This document shows, one piece after another, positions 1-14,685 of a stretch of 64,000 bases of DNA (the stretch's first letter is position 1; every line of letters begins with the position of its first letter). The stretch comes from Artocarpus heterophyllus (taxonomy: Eukaryota; Streptophyta; Magnoliopsida; Rosales; Moraceae): contig CM046327.1 in assembly GCA_025403435.1 (NCBI GenBank), positions 10,718,218 to 10,782,217 of the forward strand, given 5' to 3'. The notes beneath the pieces are model-generated. The model had not been told where the DNA came from. It saw only the letters and a list, made by a program, of their open reading frames with translations, and searched no databases. The translations under genes were made by a program, and so were the position numbers.

Positions 1-1531
1 GTTAAAATATACAGTAATCCTACTTAACCACGTGTATAACCCTATTATTAAAAAAAAAAATTCAACCTAAAAAATATATTACATATTAAATTATAGTCTA
101 TAATTTTATGATCACCTTCATAAATGACAAGTTTTTTTTTTTAATATATGTAATCACCTTCAAATAGAACCGGCCTTCGAGATGTCAATGATCAATCAAA
201 TAAAATTAAGACTTATAAAGTGTTTGTAACATTGGTTCAAGCCAATCCTTCAACTATTTTGGTTCAAAATATTAAAACATGTAATAGCTTTACAATATAG
301 CTTATTTTTACTTTTATACAATAGCATATAAGAACTTTATATTATAACTTATTTTTATCTCATAGCATATAAAAGCTTTACACCATAGCAATTTAAATTA
401 GTAGTTTAAACCAATGTTTACAAACACACTATTAAGATTGAAGATACCACCCTATACTTGTGGCATATTACTCGATCAAGGAATGATTTCTTTTAACTTC
501 CATCTTTTCCATGAACACGAGCTAAGAAAAAATAGGAGAGAGAAGAAAAAAGAAGGTCTTCATATTGCGGGCAAAACTTTTAAAAGATCTTTTTGTTTCA
601 ATATCTAGGATTATAATACTTTCCAATACGATTTGTTCTTTTTTTCTCCTTTTGGCTGTAAGTTATAAACTGTAAGGCAAAGGGCTTTTCAAGTTGTAAG
701 GCTCCGTAGGCAATACATTTTTCCCACAAAATTCCTAAATATACGTAGAAAGGTCTCGTTGAAAAGTAGGGGGGGAAAAAAAGGAAGTAAATGTGGAAGC
801 TTGAAGGAAAGCATTTAGCTCATTTTTTAGGCAAGCCCATTATTCAGTCACTTCTTCTTTTTTCTTTTTTGGGGCTAAATTTACATTTTTCACCTTCAAC
901 TCTCTATTTCAATATTGCTACTCGAGGAAAAGAATAGAGGTTTACTAATCATACATTTTAGTTTTCATTATTGACTAGTTTGTATTGTTTTAAAAGAATG
1001 GAGGTTTACTATAGACTTGATTAGAATACACGGTATGCTTGCAAGTTTTATTATATAGCATAAGCATAAATTGAGAGATCGTAATAGTGTTACAAATTAG
1101 CATATTTAAAAATTCATTTAACGCAATATTAAGACATAAAGAGTTAAAATGGGAACTAACTCTATAGTCGAGGTAGAGAAATATGAAATGTTATCCTCGA
1201 CTTAAACAATACCGGTATGATTCGTGTTTTTTGATCATCACTATCGGTGATAACAACTATAACATTTTAACCAACTAATAAGTCCAATATAAATATAACC
1301 TTACATGTTAACCTCCAATTAGTTTACAAAAAAACAAAAAACAAAAACCATGACTCCTGGCATTTTTTAAACAACAATCACTACCTAAACCCCTTTTTAT
1401 CAAAAAGAAAAAGAAAAACCTTTTCCAAAGTGAACATGAGCTGAATAACAGGGGCAAACTCGGAATGTAAAAAAGTTCTAAGTTTTTGACTTTGGCTGTT
1501 GCGGTTGGCGGTTTCTTCTCCCCATTGCTGG
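1..1531. other. AT-rich upstream intergenic region
   Basis: No gene is visible. The stretch is AT-rich with many short A/T runs and no convincing coding frame; the longest frames are under 90 codons and low in complexity. The last few hundred bases presumably hold the RABH1 promoter. Confidence 0.6.
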
Positions 1532-1540
1532 TATATAAAT
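1532..1540 (+). promoter_or_regulatory. TATA box of RABH1 gene
   Basis: TATATAAAT lies about 155 bp upstream of the start codon and is followed by a pyrimidine-rich leader that includes a CT microsatellite at about 1647-1663. This is a usual plant core promoter layout. A transcription start near 1565 is inferred. Confidence 0.6.
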
Positions 1541-1694
1541 AGATCAACACTCGAAAAAACAAACCATTTTCATTTTCGGTCCTTTTTCTAATTTCTTCTC
1601 TTGAATACTTTCTCGAACAGAATTTTCCTCAGATTCAGATCCAATTTTTCGTCTCTCTCTCTCTCTAGAAAGCCGTTTTCTGAATCGGAGAAAA

Positions 1695-4311
<2,617 letters not shown>

Positions 4312-4904
4312 GCTCATACTTTGTTGAAAAATATAAAGAATCAATTAGGACAGTTGGAAATTCAACCAAGGCAAATGATGATTCTGAGATCAGTTTTTGC
4401 CCTTGCAGGATAAATTTAGCGAAAGATCTAAACTCATATTTCTGTGTTGTATTTCCATTCCATTTGTTTTTATATGCATTATTCTTGAAAGTTCTTTGAA
4501 CTTGTTATTAATCCACATAATATCCTATATTAATTTATTCATTGCAGAAATTTTTTACAGAATACAACCAGGATTAAGTAATCTAGCCCTGGAAGAATGA
4601 GATGCCACATTAGACATTCATAATGTTGGCAACTTATTGAAAGAGAATGCAAACACATGTAGGCACATAGAAGTATATTCCCCTCCTTCCTTTTTGTTTT
4701 TTGTTTTTACCGCTTTGTCTCTTAATTTTTACTAAATTCATGGGTTTCTTAAATGACCGATTGAGTTTTAACAAAATGTTCCAAAGTGTCCTCAAATCAA
4801 TGTATGATAATAAAATTTGGGGGGAATTTTCAGTTTCTCTTTTTTTTTTTTTTCTAAACAAGCTTAATAAATGTACAAGGGTTTCCGAATAAATTTTGAT
4901 AACC

Positions 4905-5190
4905 ACGATTTATTTGGGTTCTCTTCAACACTTGTTAAGTTCATGTACCAAAATCAGAATTCAGAAGCTTGAAGTGGAACTTGCCAATTGCGAAAATTTG
5001 AGGGCAGAGGTGTCAAATACCCTCTATTTTTCTCTTTTTCTCCTTCCCTTGTTTCTTTTTCTTTTTTGGCAAGCCTTTTCTTCTTGTATCGAAGGTAAAA
5101 GAAAGGTTCTCTTATCACGACAGCACAAAACAACATACGATTAAAAACTCAAATTGGAATTGTGTAAGTTTCTGAAAACAAGGTGCTCCT
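4905..5190 (+). repeat. Dispersed repeat copy A (partner at 29,920-30,145)
   Basis: A stretch reading roughly 'gaaaatttgagggcagag... tgtcaaata... ggcaagcc... cacaaaacaacata' recurs at 29920-30145 in the same order and strand with scattered differences. It does not code in a consistent frame. It could be a decayed transposon fragment or a copied segment of gene-flanking DNA. Confidence 0.6.
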
Positions 5191-5325
5191 TTCTCTCGCT
5201 AAGAGTTTAGATCTCTAGAAGTATCTCGTCTCAAAGAAGGGTATTCTATCAGCTCTTCTTAAGCTTCTTTTTTTTTTTTTTTAAATAATTCTTCTTAAAC
5301 TTTGTGAGGGAATATTATTGTTGAT

Positions 5326-5365
5326 ATTATTTTATTTTATTTTATTTTATTTTATTTTATTTTAT
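5326..5365. repeat. ATTTT microsatellite
   Basis: About eight consecutive ATTTT pentamers. Confidence 0.95.
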
Positions 5366-5437
5366 GGGTAAAAAAAGGGAATTTTATGTTAGCAGTTGGC
5401 CCAAGACAGAAATAATATGTATTAGTAATAAAAAATA

Positions 5438-6233
5438 GGGTTATTAGCACTAATAGCACTTAAATTTTAAGGTCTCTCTTGCTTTATTTTTTGAATTTTA
5501 AAAATCACCACTTTATCTTTTGAATTTTCAAAATCTTCACTTTGTCTCTTAATTTTAAAAATTACCCTTTTATAATTATTTCAAAGATTCTTATTTTGTC
5601 TTTTATTTTCTGATTTTTTGTTCAAATAAATAAAATTAAGCCCACATGATTTACATGTAGGTCACTTGTAAGGGCAAAAATAAGACTCTATCATTCTCAA
5701 ATATTGTTTCACGTTTACACTCTTATTTAATATTTTTTAATCTGCTCTCATCTAAGAAGAGACGGTATGCACATTTCTTCTCGATATTGTTCGCCTATAT
5801 CTCCTCATCTTTAATACCTAACTCATCTTTTTTGTCTTCAAATTCAGATATCGGCAAATAATATCGACTTGTTTAATGAGTAACGCATTAAAAATTAGAA
5901 CAAATACATAGGCAAATCCTTCTCAAGTGATAGTTCAGATAAAAACAAAGGCATCAATTGAGAGTATTAACGTAAAACAAAACTTAAGAGTTTTTTCCAT
6001 TATAGGTGACTCATGTGTAAATCACGTAGGCTTACTTTTGTTTATTTGAACAAAAAGTCAAAAATTTAAGAGACAAAATGAGGAGCTTTGAAAGTTCAAA
6101 GGTGAAATAATGATTTTTAAAATTCAAGAGGCAAAATTGGGAGTTTTAAAAGTGTAAAGGTAAAGTAGTGATTTTTAAAATTTATAGACAAAATAGGAAA
6201 CACCCTAAAGTTTAGAGGGTTATTAGTATTAAT
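5438..6233. mobile_element. Foldback / TIR element, right tip displaced to 25,604-25,607
   Basis: The left arm (about 5438-5672) and the right arm (about 5999-6233 plus the few bases after 25603) are inverted copies, roughly 75% alike by eye. Both begin near GGTTATTA and both carry internal repeats of a 'gaattttaaaaatcaccactttat'-type unit of about 30 bp. They share a 'gttcaaataaa...aag cc..atgatttaca' segment toward the centre. The loop (about 5673-5998) has no ORF. Long inverted arms with internal repetition suit a non-autonomous foldback or Mutator-like element. I could not define a target duplication. The outer Copia inserted six bases or so from its right end. Confidence 0.65.
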
Positions 6234-8266
6234 TGTTGGAAACAAAGTGCGCAGCGGAATTTTAAAAAATTTTCATCAGAGTATTTTCCAAAACACAAGT
6301 TTGACATGTTATATGTATAAATTAAACAGATCTTACTAACCTCAGTGTGCCGAAGAACCTCTGCGACCTGTGTAGAGAAGTAACGTTCCATAAGAGCCTC
6401 AACCAACTGGTCTTCTTTGCTATTCTCTATCCACAACCGGAGTGAGTGTGGGCTCACACGTACAGCTCTTCCACCGGTGACTCTCCTTCCAACCAATAGA
6501 GAGAACCCAAAGCTAGTGTTCGTGATTTGTGAATAAAAGCTCTCAGGGAGTTTTCAGATGCTCACTAGAAGAGTATCACTCTTAATCTCTCAAATTGATC
6601 TGAGTAAATCATTAGACTCACTCCCTTTTTATACCTATTGGTCCTTGGGGTCAGTCCATATCAGATTAGGTCTCAAAAATCGAAACAGAATCAAGTTCGG
6701 ATCAATATCTGATAAGATACGCGTGAAAAACGCGTAATCTTAACTGTCGCGGTCGGCATGCCGAACTGTGTGATAGGCAGGCCGAACTGGCCAGTTCGGC
6801 AGGCCGAACTTTCTGATAGGCAGGCCGAACTGCCGAGAAAAAATCTCCGCGAATCTTTTATTTTCCACCCGAGATTCTAAAGGATAAAGTCTCAGTTTTG
6901 ATTCAAATAGCCCAATAGAAAAGATATCTGATCAAAACAAACTTTATCAAGATAATCTCTAAGAAAATAAATCAATTCACAATAATTCTACAAGTTTATC
7001 TTGTTCTAATTGTCCAAAATTAAAACAACCGATAAACAGACAAGAATTATCCGAACGCCATAATTCAACAAGTTCATCTTGAACTAATTTCTTACATAAT
7101 TAATTCAACCGATAAACAGACATGAATTATTTGATTCTTATAAATTTTAAACCAATCTGATAAATCCGACATAAGTCACCAATTATTGGAAAAGCACGCC
7201 GTGTCGTTACAGGATTTTGTGAGCTAGCAAAGGGGACCAAAATGGACCTATAAAGTTCAAGCTCATGATAATTATGAAACCCAATATCCCAGATATACAT
7301 TTCACAATTATCAACTCCAACGCTACTCCACTAAAAGCTTGGAGCTGCACTCTCGAACTTTATAGAATTACGAAGCTCGTGTAGCTAAGTCTCCATGACA
7401 TATCATAGTGTATCGCATCCCCATATGATCATCCATAACCGGCTTAAGGACAAGTTCTGTCTTACCTTCCCGATTATTTTTATCTTACGTTCCATTGTCT
7501 CACCATTAGAAAACTTACCATCCAAAGATAGTATACCATTCGGTTACACCTATATATCTAAATGGTTGAGCGCTCCAGTTTTTCAATTACAGGACAACGC
7601 ATATAAGAGGATATCATTACTCCTAAAGAGGAGCTATGGATTCCATATCTATGAATAACAAGTCTACGCTACCAAGAGTCATGCCTCCAACGTACCGGCA
7701 TGCATGCCACTATAGAGATGTGGGAGTCACCCATTGGTACATCAAAAGACATAAGTCGAGACAACGGGCCCATTATTCATCTCAGGATTAAGATACAATA
7801 CAAATGATTGTCTAAAGTGAATCGATTTGCCAAGACAGAATTATTAATCCAAATCAATTCACTTTATGTCCCGATCCAACACATCGTCACCTATGACAAC
7901 GCGCCAATGTTTCTATTCACGGAGTCCAACTCCGATGGCCAAGACAAACCATCTCCCAAAAGGGATATAGACAACATAACAATCTTTACATGAATAAAGC
8001 GCCCAACTTTATTCCCTCGATTGCGGATCATATATTTTAGACCATCACCTTAAGAGTCGTGTCTACCGCATAATCATCTCATCATATGCCCAACTCTTAA
8101 GGTTTAGACTGACAGTCTTAAACTACTGTTTGCTTATCATACATTCAACAAATATGAACGTAAAGAGGACAATATTTGGTATATATAAATGAATAAATTC
8201 TTTATTGATAAAAATGTCTCCAAAAACGTATTACATTTTTACTCCTTAGAGCATACATGTCTAACA
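6234..8266 (-). repeat. 3' LTR of outer Copia
   Basis: 2,033 bp, matching 23566-25598 on the same strand and the inner element's LTRs on the other strand. It includes the TATAAAAAGG core promoter and a four-unit palindrome array at 6750-6836. ORFs of 60-97 codons inside it recur in every LTR copy but have no recognisable domain. Confidence 0.97.
6750..6836. repeat. Four-unit palindrome array in U3 of outer 3' LTR
   Basis: Imperfect palindromes of the TTCGGCAGGCCGAA type spaced about 21-22 bp. Corresponds to 14069-14152 of the inner 5' LTR. Confidence 0.85.
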
Positions 8267-8280
8267 ATCTCCCACTTGCA

Positions 8281-11200
8281 CTAAGTGAGTAAATACTGCA
8301 AATTTTGCATCCCCATAGCTTCCACATGCCTTTCGAAGACTCTCCCAGAAAGTGTCTTCGTAAATGGATCAGCTAAATTGTCCTCTGACGCGATCTTGCA
8401 CACCGTGACATGCCCGCTCTCAACGAAGTCCTTTATCACATGATACTTCCGATCAATATGCTTACTCTTCTTGTGAAATCTTGGTTCCTTAGCATTAGCT
8501 ACCGCCGCACTGTTATCACAGTACAGTGATACCGCTTTATCCACACCAGGAACTACCTCAAGATCCCCAAGGAACTTGCGGAGCCACACTGCTTCTTTCG
8601 AAGCATCACTAGCCGCCACATACTCGGCCTCCATCGTTGAATCCGAAGTGCAATCTTGCTTCGCACTTCTCCAACTGATGGCACCGCCACCCAGAGTAAA
8701 CACAAACCCTGAAGTCGATTTCCTAGAATCCAGGCAGGATTGAAAATCCGAATCAGTGTATCCTAGAGGAGTTAAATCCTCACCCGAATACACAAGCATA
8801 TACCCTCGAGTCCTTCTTAGGTACTTGAAAATATGCTTTACCGCAACCCAATGGTTCGGTCCTGGATCCGCTTGAAATCGACTCATAATCCTGACCGCAT
8901 AGCTAATATCCGGTCGAGTGCAAAGCATGGCATACATGAGACTACCCACTGCCGAAGCATAAGGTACCTTCTTCATGTATTCTCTTTCTTCATAAGACTT
9001 TGGAGAGTCTTTCTTAGAAAGAGTAATTCCAGACCTAGATGGTTGCCCACCTTTCTTGGAATCCTGCATTGCAAACCTCCTGAGAATTTTATCTATGTAG
9101 CCGGCCTGTGACAAAGCTATCATTTTGTTCTTCCTATCCCGAAAGATCTGGATACCGAGAACAAAATTAGCCTCACCTAAGTCCTTCATGTCAAACTGCT
9201 TGGTCAACCATAATTTGACCGATGACAATGCCCCAACGTCATTGCCAATTAGCAGAATGTCATCTACATAGAGTAGTAGAAAAACCACCTTCCCATTCTT
9301 AATGTGTTTGTAAACACATGGCTCATCCACATTTTGTGAGAACCCATAAGTCTTGATCACTTGATCAAATCTTATGTTCCAAGAACGAGAAGCCTGCTTA
9401 AGTCTATAAATTGACATTAGCAGCTTACAAACCTTACCCTCTTGACCCGCGACCTTGAACCCGTCTGGTTGTTCCATATAAATGGACTCATCAAGATAGC
9501 CATTCAGAAAAGCCGTCTTGACATCCATCTGCCAAATCTCGTAGTCGAGAGCGGCAGCTATGGACAAGAGAATCCGGATGGACTTAAGCATGGCTACAGG
9601 CGAAAAGGTTTCCTCATAATCGATTCCTTCCTTTTGCGTATAACCCTTAGCTACCAGTCTAGCCTTAAAGGTTTCGACCTTTCCATCCACTCCTCTTTTC
9701 CTCTTGTAGATCCACTTACTCCCTATGGGTTTTACCCCTTCGGGAAGATGCACAAGCTCCCAGACCCGATTAGTCTCCATAGACTTCATCTCAATGTTCA
9801 TGGCCTCTGTCCAGAGTCTTGAATCAACATCCTCCATAGCTTCTGCGTAAGTATAAGGATCCCTGTCATGTTCATCCGGTTCAGCCAAAAAGACCTCCCC
9901 ATTGAACATATACCTCTCAGGTTGACGCCCGATCCTCCCACTACGTCGAAGCCCCTGAGGTTGTTGTTTAGGTTTGTTTGGTTTTTCTACACTGATCGGA
10001 ATGGTTTCGTTCGGAACCTCTGGAGTAAACAGATTACCCCTCAACTCCTCAAGCACCACTGATCGGAAAGTTGCATTAGTTGAAACCACGACTTTATTTT
10101 CCTTTGGGTTATAAAAATAACCCCCTTTAGTCCCTTTTGGATATCCTACAAACACGCAAACTTCTGAACGTGCTTCCAACTTATTCGGATCCTTAAACAG
10201 GACATGAGCTGGACATCCCCATATGCGAATATGGTTTAAGGATGTCTTCCGTCTTGTCCACAACTCATGAGGAGTTTTAGGGACCGATTTTGAAGGTACA
10301 CTTGTTCAAAAGATAACATGCGGTTTGTAGTGCATATCCCTAAAAGGATAAAGGCAATGATGAATAACTCATCATGGACCGAATCATGTCCAACAAAGTC
10401 CTATTCCTTCTCTCTGCTACGCCATTCTGCTGTGGAGTGCCCGGCGTAGTCAAAGGGGATAAAATCCCATTCTCTAACAAGTGTCCCAAGAACTCATCAG
10501 AAAGGTATTCCCCACCTAGATCAGATCGAAGTGCCTTTATGGGTCTACCCAATTGCTTTTCCACTTCAGCCCAAAACTCTCTGAACTTATCATAATTTTC
10601 ACTTTTGTGGTGCATTAGGTACATATACCCATATCTTGAGTAATCGTCAATAAAAGTGACGAAGTACTCATACCCTCCTTGTGCCCGGATGTTCATCGGT
10701 CCGCAAACATCACTATGCACAAGTTCTAGAACCCCTTTGGCCCTATTGCCCTTAGACTCGTATGGTCTTATGGTCATTTTACCCTCCAAACAAGACTCAC
10801 ATTGAGGTATAGATTCCACCTTTAAGTGACTTAAAGGTCCATCCCTTACCAACCTTTGAATCCTATTTAGGTTAATATGGCCAAGGCGCAAATGCCAAAG
10901 ATAAGTCTTATTAGAGTGAGAAGTTTTAAGTCTTTTTGAGTCATTATCATTTATCTTAGCATTAAGCAATAGGTCCATCTTAGGTTTGACAAAATATAGA
11001 TTATTTTGCATCCATCCAGAACAGATAAAAGATTTGTTTTTACGAATCACCACTTTTTCATTAAAAGATACCACGTAGGAGTCTTTAAATAAAGAAGATA
11101 CAGAAATTAAATTCCTTTTAAATTTAGGAACATAAAAACAATCTCGCAAAATTAAACTCCTATAATTATCAAAATAAAGATGGACATCTCCCACTGCTTC

Positions 11201-12198
11201 CGCTGAGACCAAGGATCCATCGCCCATCCGAAGCGTTAAGTCTTCACGAAGTAGACTTCTCGTTTCTTTGAATCCCTGCAGAGAAACACAAACATGATTA
11301 GTTGCACCGGAATCTATGACCCAAATGTCACTGGATTCCTCAACCAAACAAGTTTCTAAATATAGAAGATCACACCTACCTCCCTTGGAAAGGAAGTCCT
11401 TGCAATGCTTCTTTATATGCCCGACCTTACCACAAAAGAAGCACTTAAGCTTCTTTGGGTTCTTCTTCTTCTTCTTCTTGCTCTTGGTAGCAATAGGAAT
11501 AGAAGACTTCCCACTTTTGGCCCGTTGCTTCTTTCCATTCCCAGAGTTAGGATTGGAACCAGAAGCAGCTACCATATTGGCCTCTCCACCAGCAGGAGAC
11601 TCCCTGATCAGCAGTTCAAACTCTTGTAACTGTTTCATCAGTTCTGTCAATGTCATATCCCGTCTATTGCTTAGATTAAAAGTAGCTCTAAACGGAATAA
11701 ATTCCTTAGACAGAGTCTCAAAGACCATAGTCATCTGAGTTTCAGCATCGATGTCGGCTCCATTGATTTGAGCCTCAGCGAGCTAACTCATGATCAACAT
11801 CATGTGCTCCTTTACAGATGTCCCCGGTCTCTGTCTACAGTTTAAGAGTTTCCAAAGCACCCCTTGTCGCGTTGTTATGGCCTGGCCTCCAAACATGTCC
11901 TCAAGATTATCCAAGATCTGCTTTGCAGTCTCATAATCCTGATGTTGAGCCTGCAGCACGTTATTCATGCTAGCCATAACATAGCAGCGGGCCTGATCAT
12001 TAGCATCTTCCAGCGGTCGTACGCTTGGAATTGCTCATTATTTGAGTCTCTCGTAGGCTCGGGAGGGCAAGGGGTTGTCAGAACATATTTCAGTTTCTCA
12101 AAGGAAAGGACAATGCCCAGGTTCCGTTTTCAATCGTTATAGTTCTCACCGATTAATTGGTTTTTGTCAAGTATCGATGATAAAGCATTTTTAGACAT
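8281..12198 (-). pseudogene. Disrupted gag-pol of outer Copia
   Basis: This aligns along its length with the intact 1317-codon frame of the inner copy (16335-20288). Breaks seen by comparison: TGG to TGA at codon 23 (12130-12132), loss of one A near 12005-12012 (frameshift), TAC to TAG at codon 139 (11783-11785), TGG to TAG at codon 620 (10340-10342), one extra base near 10297-10303 (frameshift), and a 36-bp in-frame deletion near 10058-10066 between integrase and reverse transcriptase. Substitutions also hit motifs: Gly to Arg in the reverse-transcriptase YGLKQ motif and Arg to Leu beside the second catalytic Asp of integrase. Recognisable parts are the zinc knuckle, DSGAT protease site, integrase, YVDD reverse transcriptase and RNase H. 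It cannot encode the full polyprotein. Confidence 0.95.
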
Positions 12199-12633
12199 TT
12201 TCAATCTACAATAAAGAATCATATACCAAACATAAGCAAACATATATAATAATTTAGTAAGATAACACAATCATGTAAAATCATACAAATGTGTTTATGT
12301 GTCAAAACCTTGAAAATATCACAACCTTACAACGATAATTCCCAACTCAGAATTCAACAAGCTCCTAGGGGAGTCATGCCAAATTCAATCAGGAACACGG
12401 ATCCCCTCCTGATTAATATATGCCATCCAGGACCCGTATGATCCAGCATATACTAATAATCGTTTCTTTGGCCATTAATTTTATTAACAGAGCTCCTAGG
12501 GGAAGTTAATAATAAAATTAACGTGAGTGTATAACCACCGTTTTAATATTTTATCCATGATTTATAATCACCACCTAGGGGTGTGCAACCATAAATCATA
12601 CTAAAATACCTTATCCTTTCAGAGATCCAATCT

Positions 12634-12638
12634 GGTAC
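12634..12638. other. Target-site duplication of inner Copia, left copy
   Basis: GGTAC immediately precedes the inner 5' LTR and is repeated at 22335-22339 right after its 3' LTR. The uninterrupted site exists once as GTACC at 15895-15899 in the inner element itself, which shows where in the leader of the outer copy the insertion occurred. Confidence 0.97.
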
Positions 12639-14068
12639 TGTTAGACATGTATGCTCTAAGGAGTAAAAATATAATACGTTTTTGGAGACATTTTTATCAA
12701 TAAAGAATTTATTCATTTATATATACCAAATATTGTCCTCTTTACGTTCATATTCGTTGAATGTATGATAAGCAAACAGTAGTCTGAGACTGTCAGTCTA
12801 AACCTTAAGAGTTGGGCATATGATGGGATGATTATGCGGTAGACACGACTCTTAAGGTGATGGTCTAAAATATATGATCCGCAATCGAGGGAATAAAGTT
12901 GGGCGCTTTATTCATGTAAAGATTGTTATGTTGTCTATATCCCTTTTGGGAGATGGTTTGTCTTGGCCATCGGAGTTGGACTCCGTGAATAGAAACATTG
13001 GCGCGTTGTCATAGGTGACGATGTGTTGGATCGGGACATAAAGTGAATTGATTTGGATTAATAATTCTGTCTTGGCAAATCGATTCACTTTAGACAGTCG
13101 TTTGTATTGTATCTTAATCCTGAGATGAATAATGGGCCCGTTGTCTCGACTTGTGTCTTTTGATGTACCAATGGGTGACTCCCACATCTCTATAGTGGCA
13201 TGCATGCCGGTACGTTGGAGGCATGACTCTTGATAGCGTAGACTTGTTATTCATAGATATGGAATCCATAGCTCCTCTTTAGGAGTAATGATATCCTCTT
13301 ATATGCGTTGTCCTGTAATTGGAAAACTGGAGCGCTCAACCATTTGGATACATAGGTGTAACCGAATGGTATACTATCTTTGGATGGTAAGTTTTCTAAT
13401 GGTGAGACAATGGAACGTAAGATAAAAATAATCGGGAAGGTAAGACAGAACTTGTCCTTAAGCCGGTTATGGATGATCATATGGGGATGCGATACACTAT
13501 GATATGTCATGGAGACTTAGCTACACGAGCTTCGTAATTCTATAAAGTTCGAGAGTGCAGCTCCAAGCTTTTAGTGGAGTAGCGTTGGAGTTGATAATTG
13601 TGAAATGTATATCTGGGATATTGGGTTTCATAATTATCATGAGCTTGAACTTTATAGGTCCATTTTGGTCCCCTTTGCTAGCTCACAAAATCCTGTAACG
13701 ACACGGCGTGCTTTTCCAATAATTGGTGACTTATGTCGGATTTATCAGATTGGTTTAAAATTTATAAGAATCAAATAATTCATGTCTGTTTATCGGTTGA
13801 ATTAATTATGTAAGAAATTAGTTCAAGATGAACTTGTTGAATTATGGCGTTCGGATAATTCTTGTCTGTTTATCGGTTGTTTTAATTTTGGACAATTAGA
13901 ACAAGATAAACTTGTAGAATTATTGTGAATTGATTTATTTTCTTAGAGATTATCTTGATAAAGTTTGTTTTGATCAGATATCTTTTCTATTGGGCTATTT
14001 GAATCAAAACTGAGACTTTATCCTTTAGAATCTCGGGTGGAAAATAAAAGATTCGCGGAGATTTTTTC

Positions 14069-14152
14069 TCGGCAGTTCGGCCTGCCGATCAGAAAGTTCG
14101 GCCTGCCGAACTGGCCAGTTCGGCCTGCCTATCTCACAGTTCGGCATGCCGA
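14069..14152. repeat. U3 palindrome array, inner 5' LTR
   Basis: TTCGGC starts at 14076, 14097, 14119 and 14140, a spacing of 21-22 bp. Most units continue as CTGCCGA(A), giving arms TTCGGC/GCCGAA around a 2-nt centre. The array is much richer in G and C than the flanks and lies 120-200 bp upstream of the TATA box, so it may act as a protein-binding or enhancer block. Confidence 0.9.
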
Positions 14153-14270
14153 CCGCGACAGCTAAGATTACGCGTTTTTCACGCGTATCTTATCAGATAT
14201 TGATCCGAACTTGATTCTGTTTCGATTTTGAGACCTAATCTGATATGGACTGACCCCAAGGACCAATAGG

Positions 14271-14280
14271 TATAAAAAGG
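14271..14280 (+). promoter_or_regulatory. LTR core promoter of inner Copia
   Basis: TATAAAAAGG preceded at 14262 by a CCAAT motif. Conserved in all four LTR copies (21936 in the inner 3' LTR; on the - strand at 23956-23965 in the outer 5' LTR). It marks the U3/R border, with transcription predicted to start near 14300. Confidence 0.75.
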
Positions 14281-14673
14281 GAGTGAGTCTAATGATTTAC
14301 TCAGATCAATTTGAGAGATTAAGAGTGATACTCTTCTAGTGAGCATCTGAAAACTCCCTGAGAGCTTTTGTTCACAAATCACGAACACTAGCTTTGGGTT
14401 CTCTCTATTGGTTGGAAGGAGAGTCACCGGTGGAAGAGCTGTACGTGTGAGCCCACACTCACTCCGGTTGTGGATAGAGAATAGCAAAGAAGACCAGTTG
14501 GTTGAGGCTCTTCTGGAACGTTACTTCTCTACACAGGTCGCGGAGGTTCTTCGGCATACTGAGGTTAGTAAGATCTGTTTAATTTATACATATAACATGT
14601 CATACTTGTATTTTGGAAAATACTCTGATGAAAATTTTTAAAAAATTCCGCTGCGCACTTTGTTTCCAACAAT

Positions 14674-14685
14674 TGGTATCAGAGC
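14674..14685 (+). other. Primer-binding site of inner Copia
   Basis: TGGTATCAGAGC starts two bases after the 5' LTR. This is the standard plant site complementary to the 3' end of initiator methionine tRNA, used to prime minus-strand DNA synthesis. Confidence 0.97.

Larger units (their letters stand above)
4312..5437. other. RABH1 3' UTR and downstream spacer
   Basis: Holds the RABH1 3' UTR, several T-rich tracts, one copy of a dispersed repeat (4905-5190, listed separately) and an ATTTT microsatellite. No gene is seen. Confidence 0.6.
12639..14671 (+). repeat. 5' LTR of inner Copia
   Basis: Begins TGTTAGACATG and ends TTTCCAACA; near-identical to 20303-22334. It holds a U3 palindrome array, a CCAAT motif (14262-14266), the TATA box, and a 77-codon ORF starting at 14408 downstream of the TATA box that is present in all four LTR copies. 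Confidence 0.98.

Noticed and set aside
7395..8000. ORFs of 60-97 codons in the LTRs (also at 12912, 13247, 20576, 20911, 24727, 25140)
   Set aside because: They recur only because the LTR recurs four times, lie upstream of the LTR TATA box, and have no recognisable domain or codon bias.
8833..10062. + strand ORFs of 64-126 codons opposite the outer Copia
   Set aside because: Antisense shadows of the pol region; equivalents appear opposite the inner copy (18450-19736).
14674..14685. tRNA-like motif
   Set aside because: It is the primer-binding site complementary to initiator tRNA, not a tRNA gene; no cloverleaf surrounds it.
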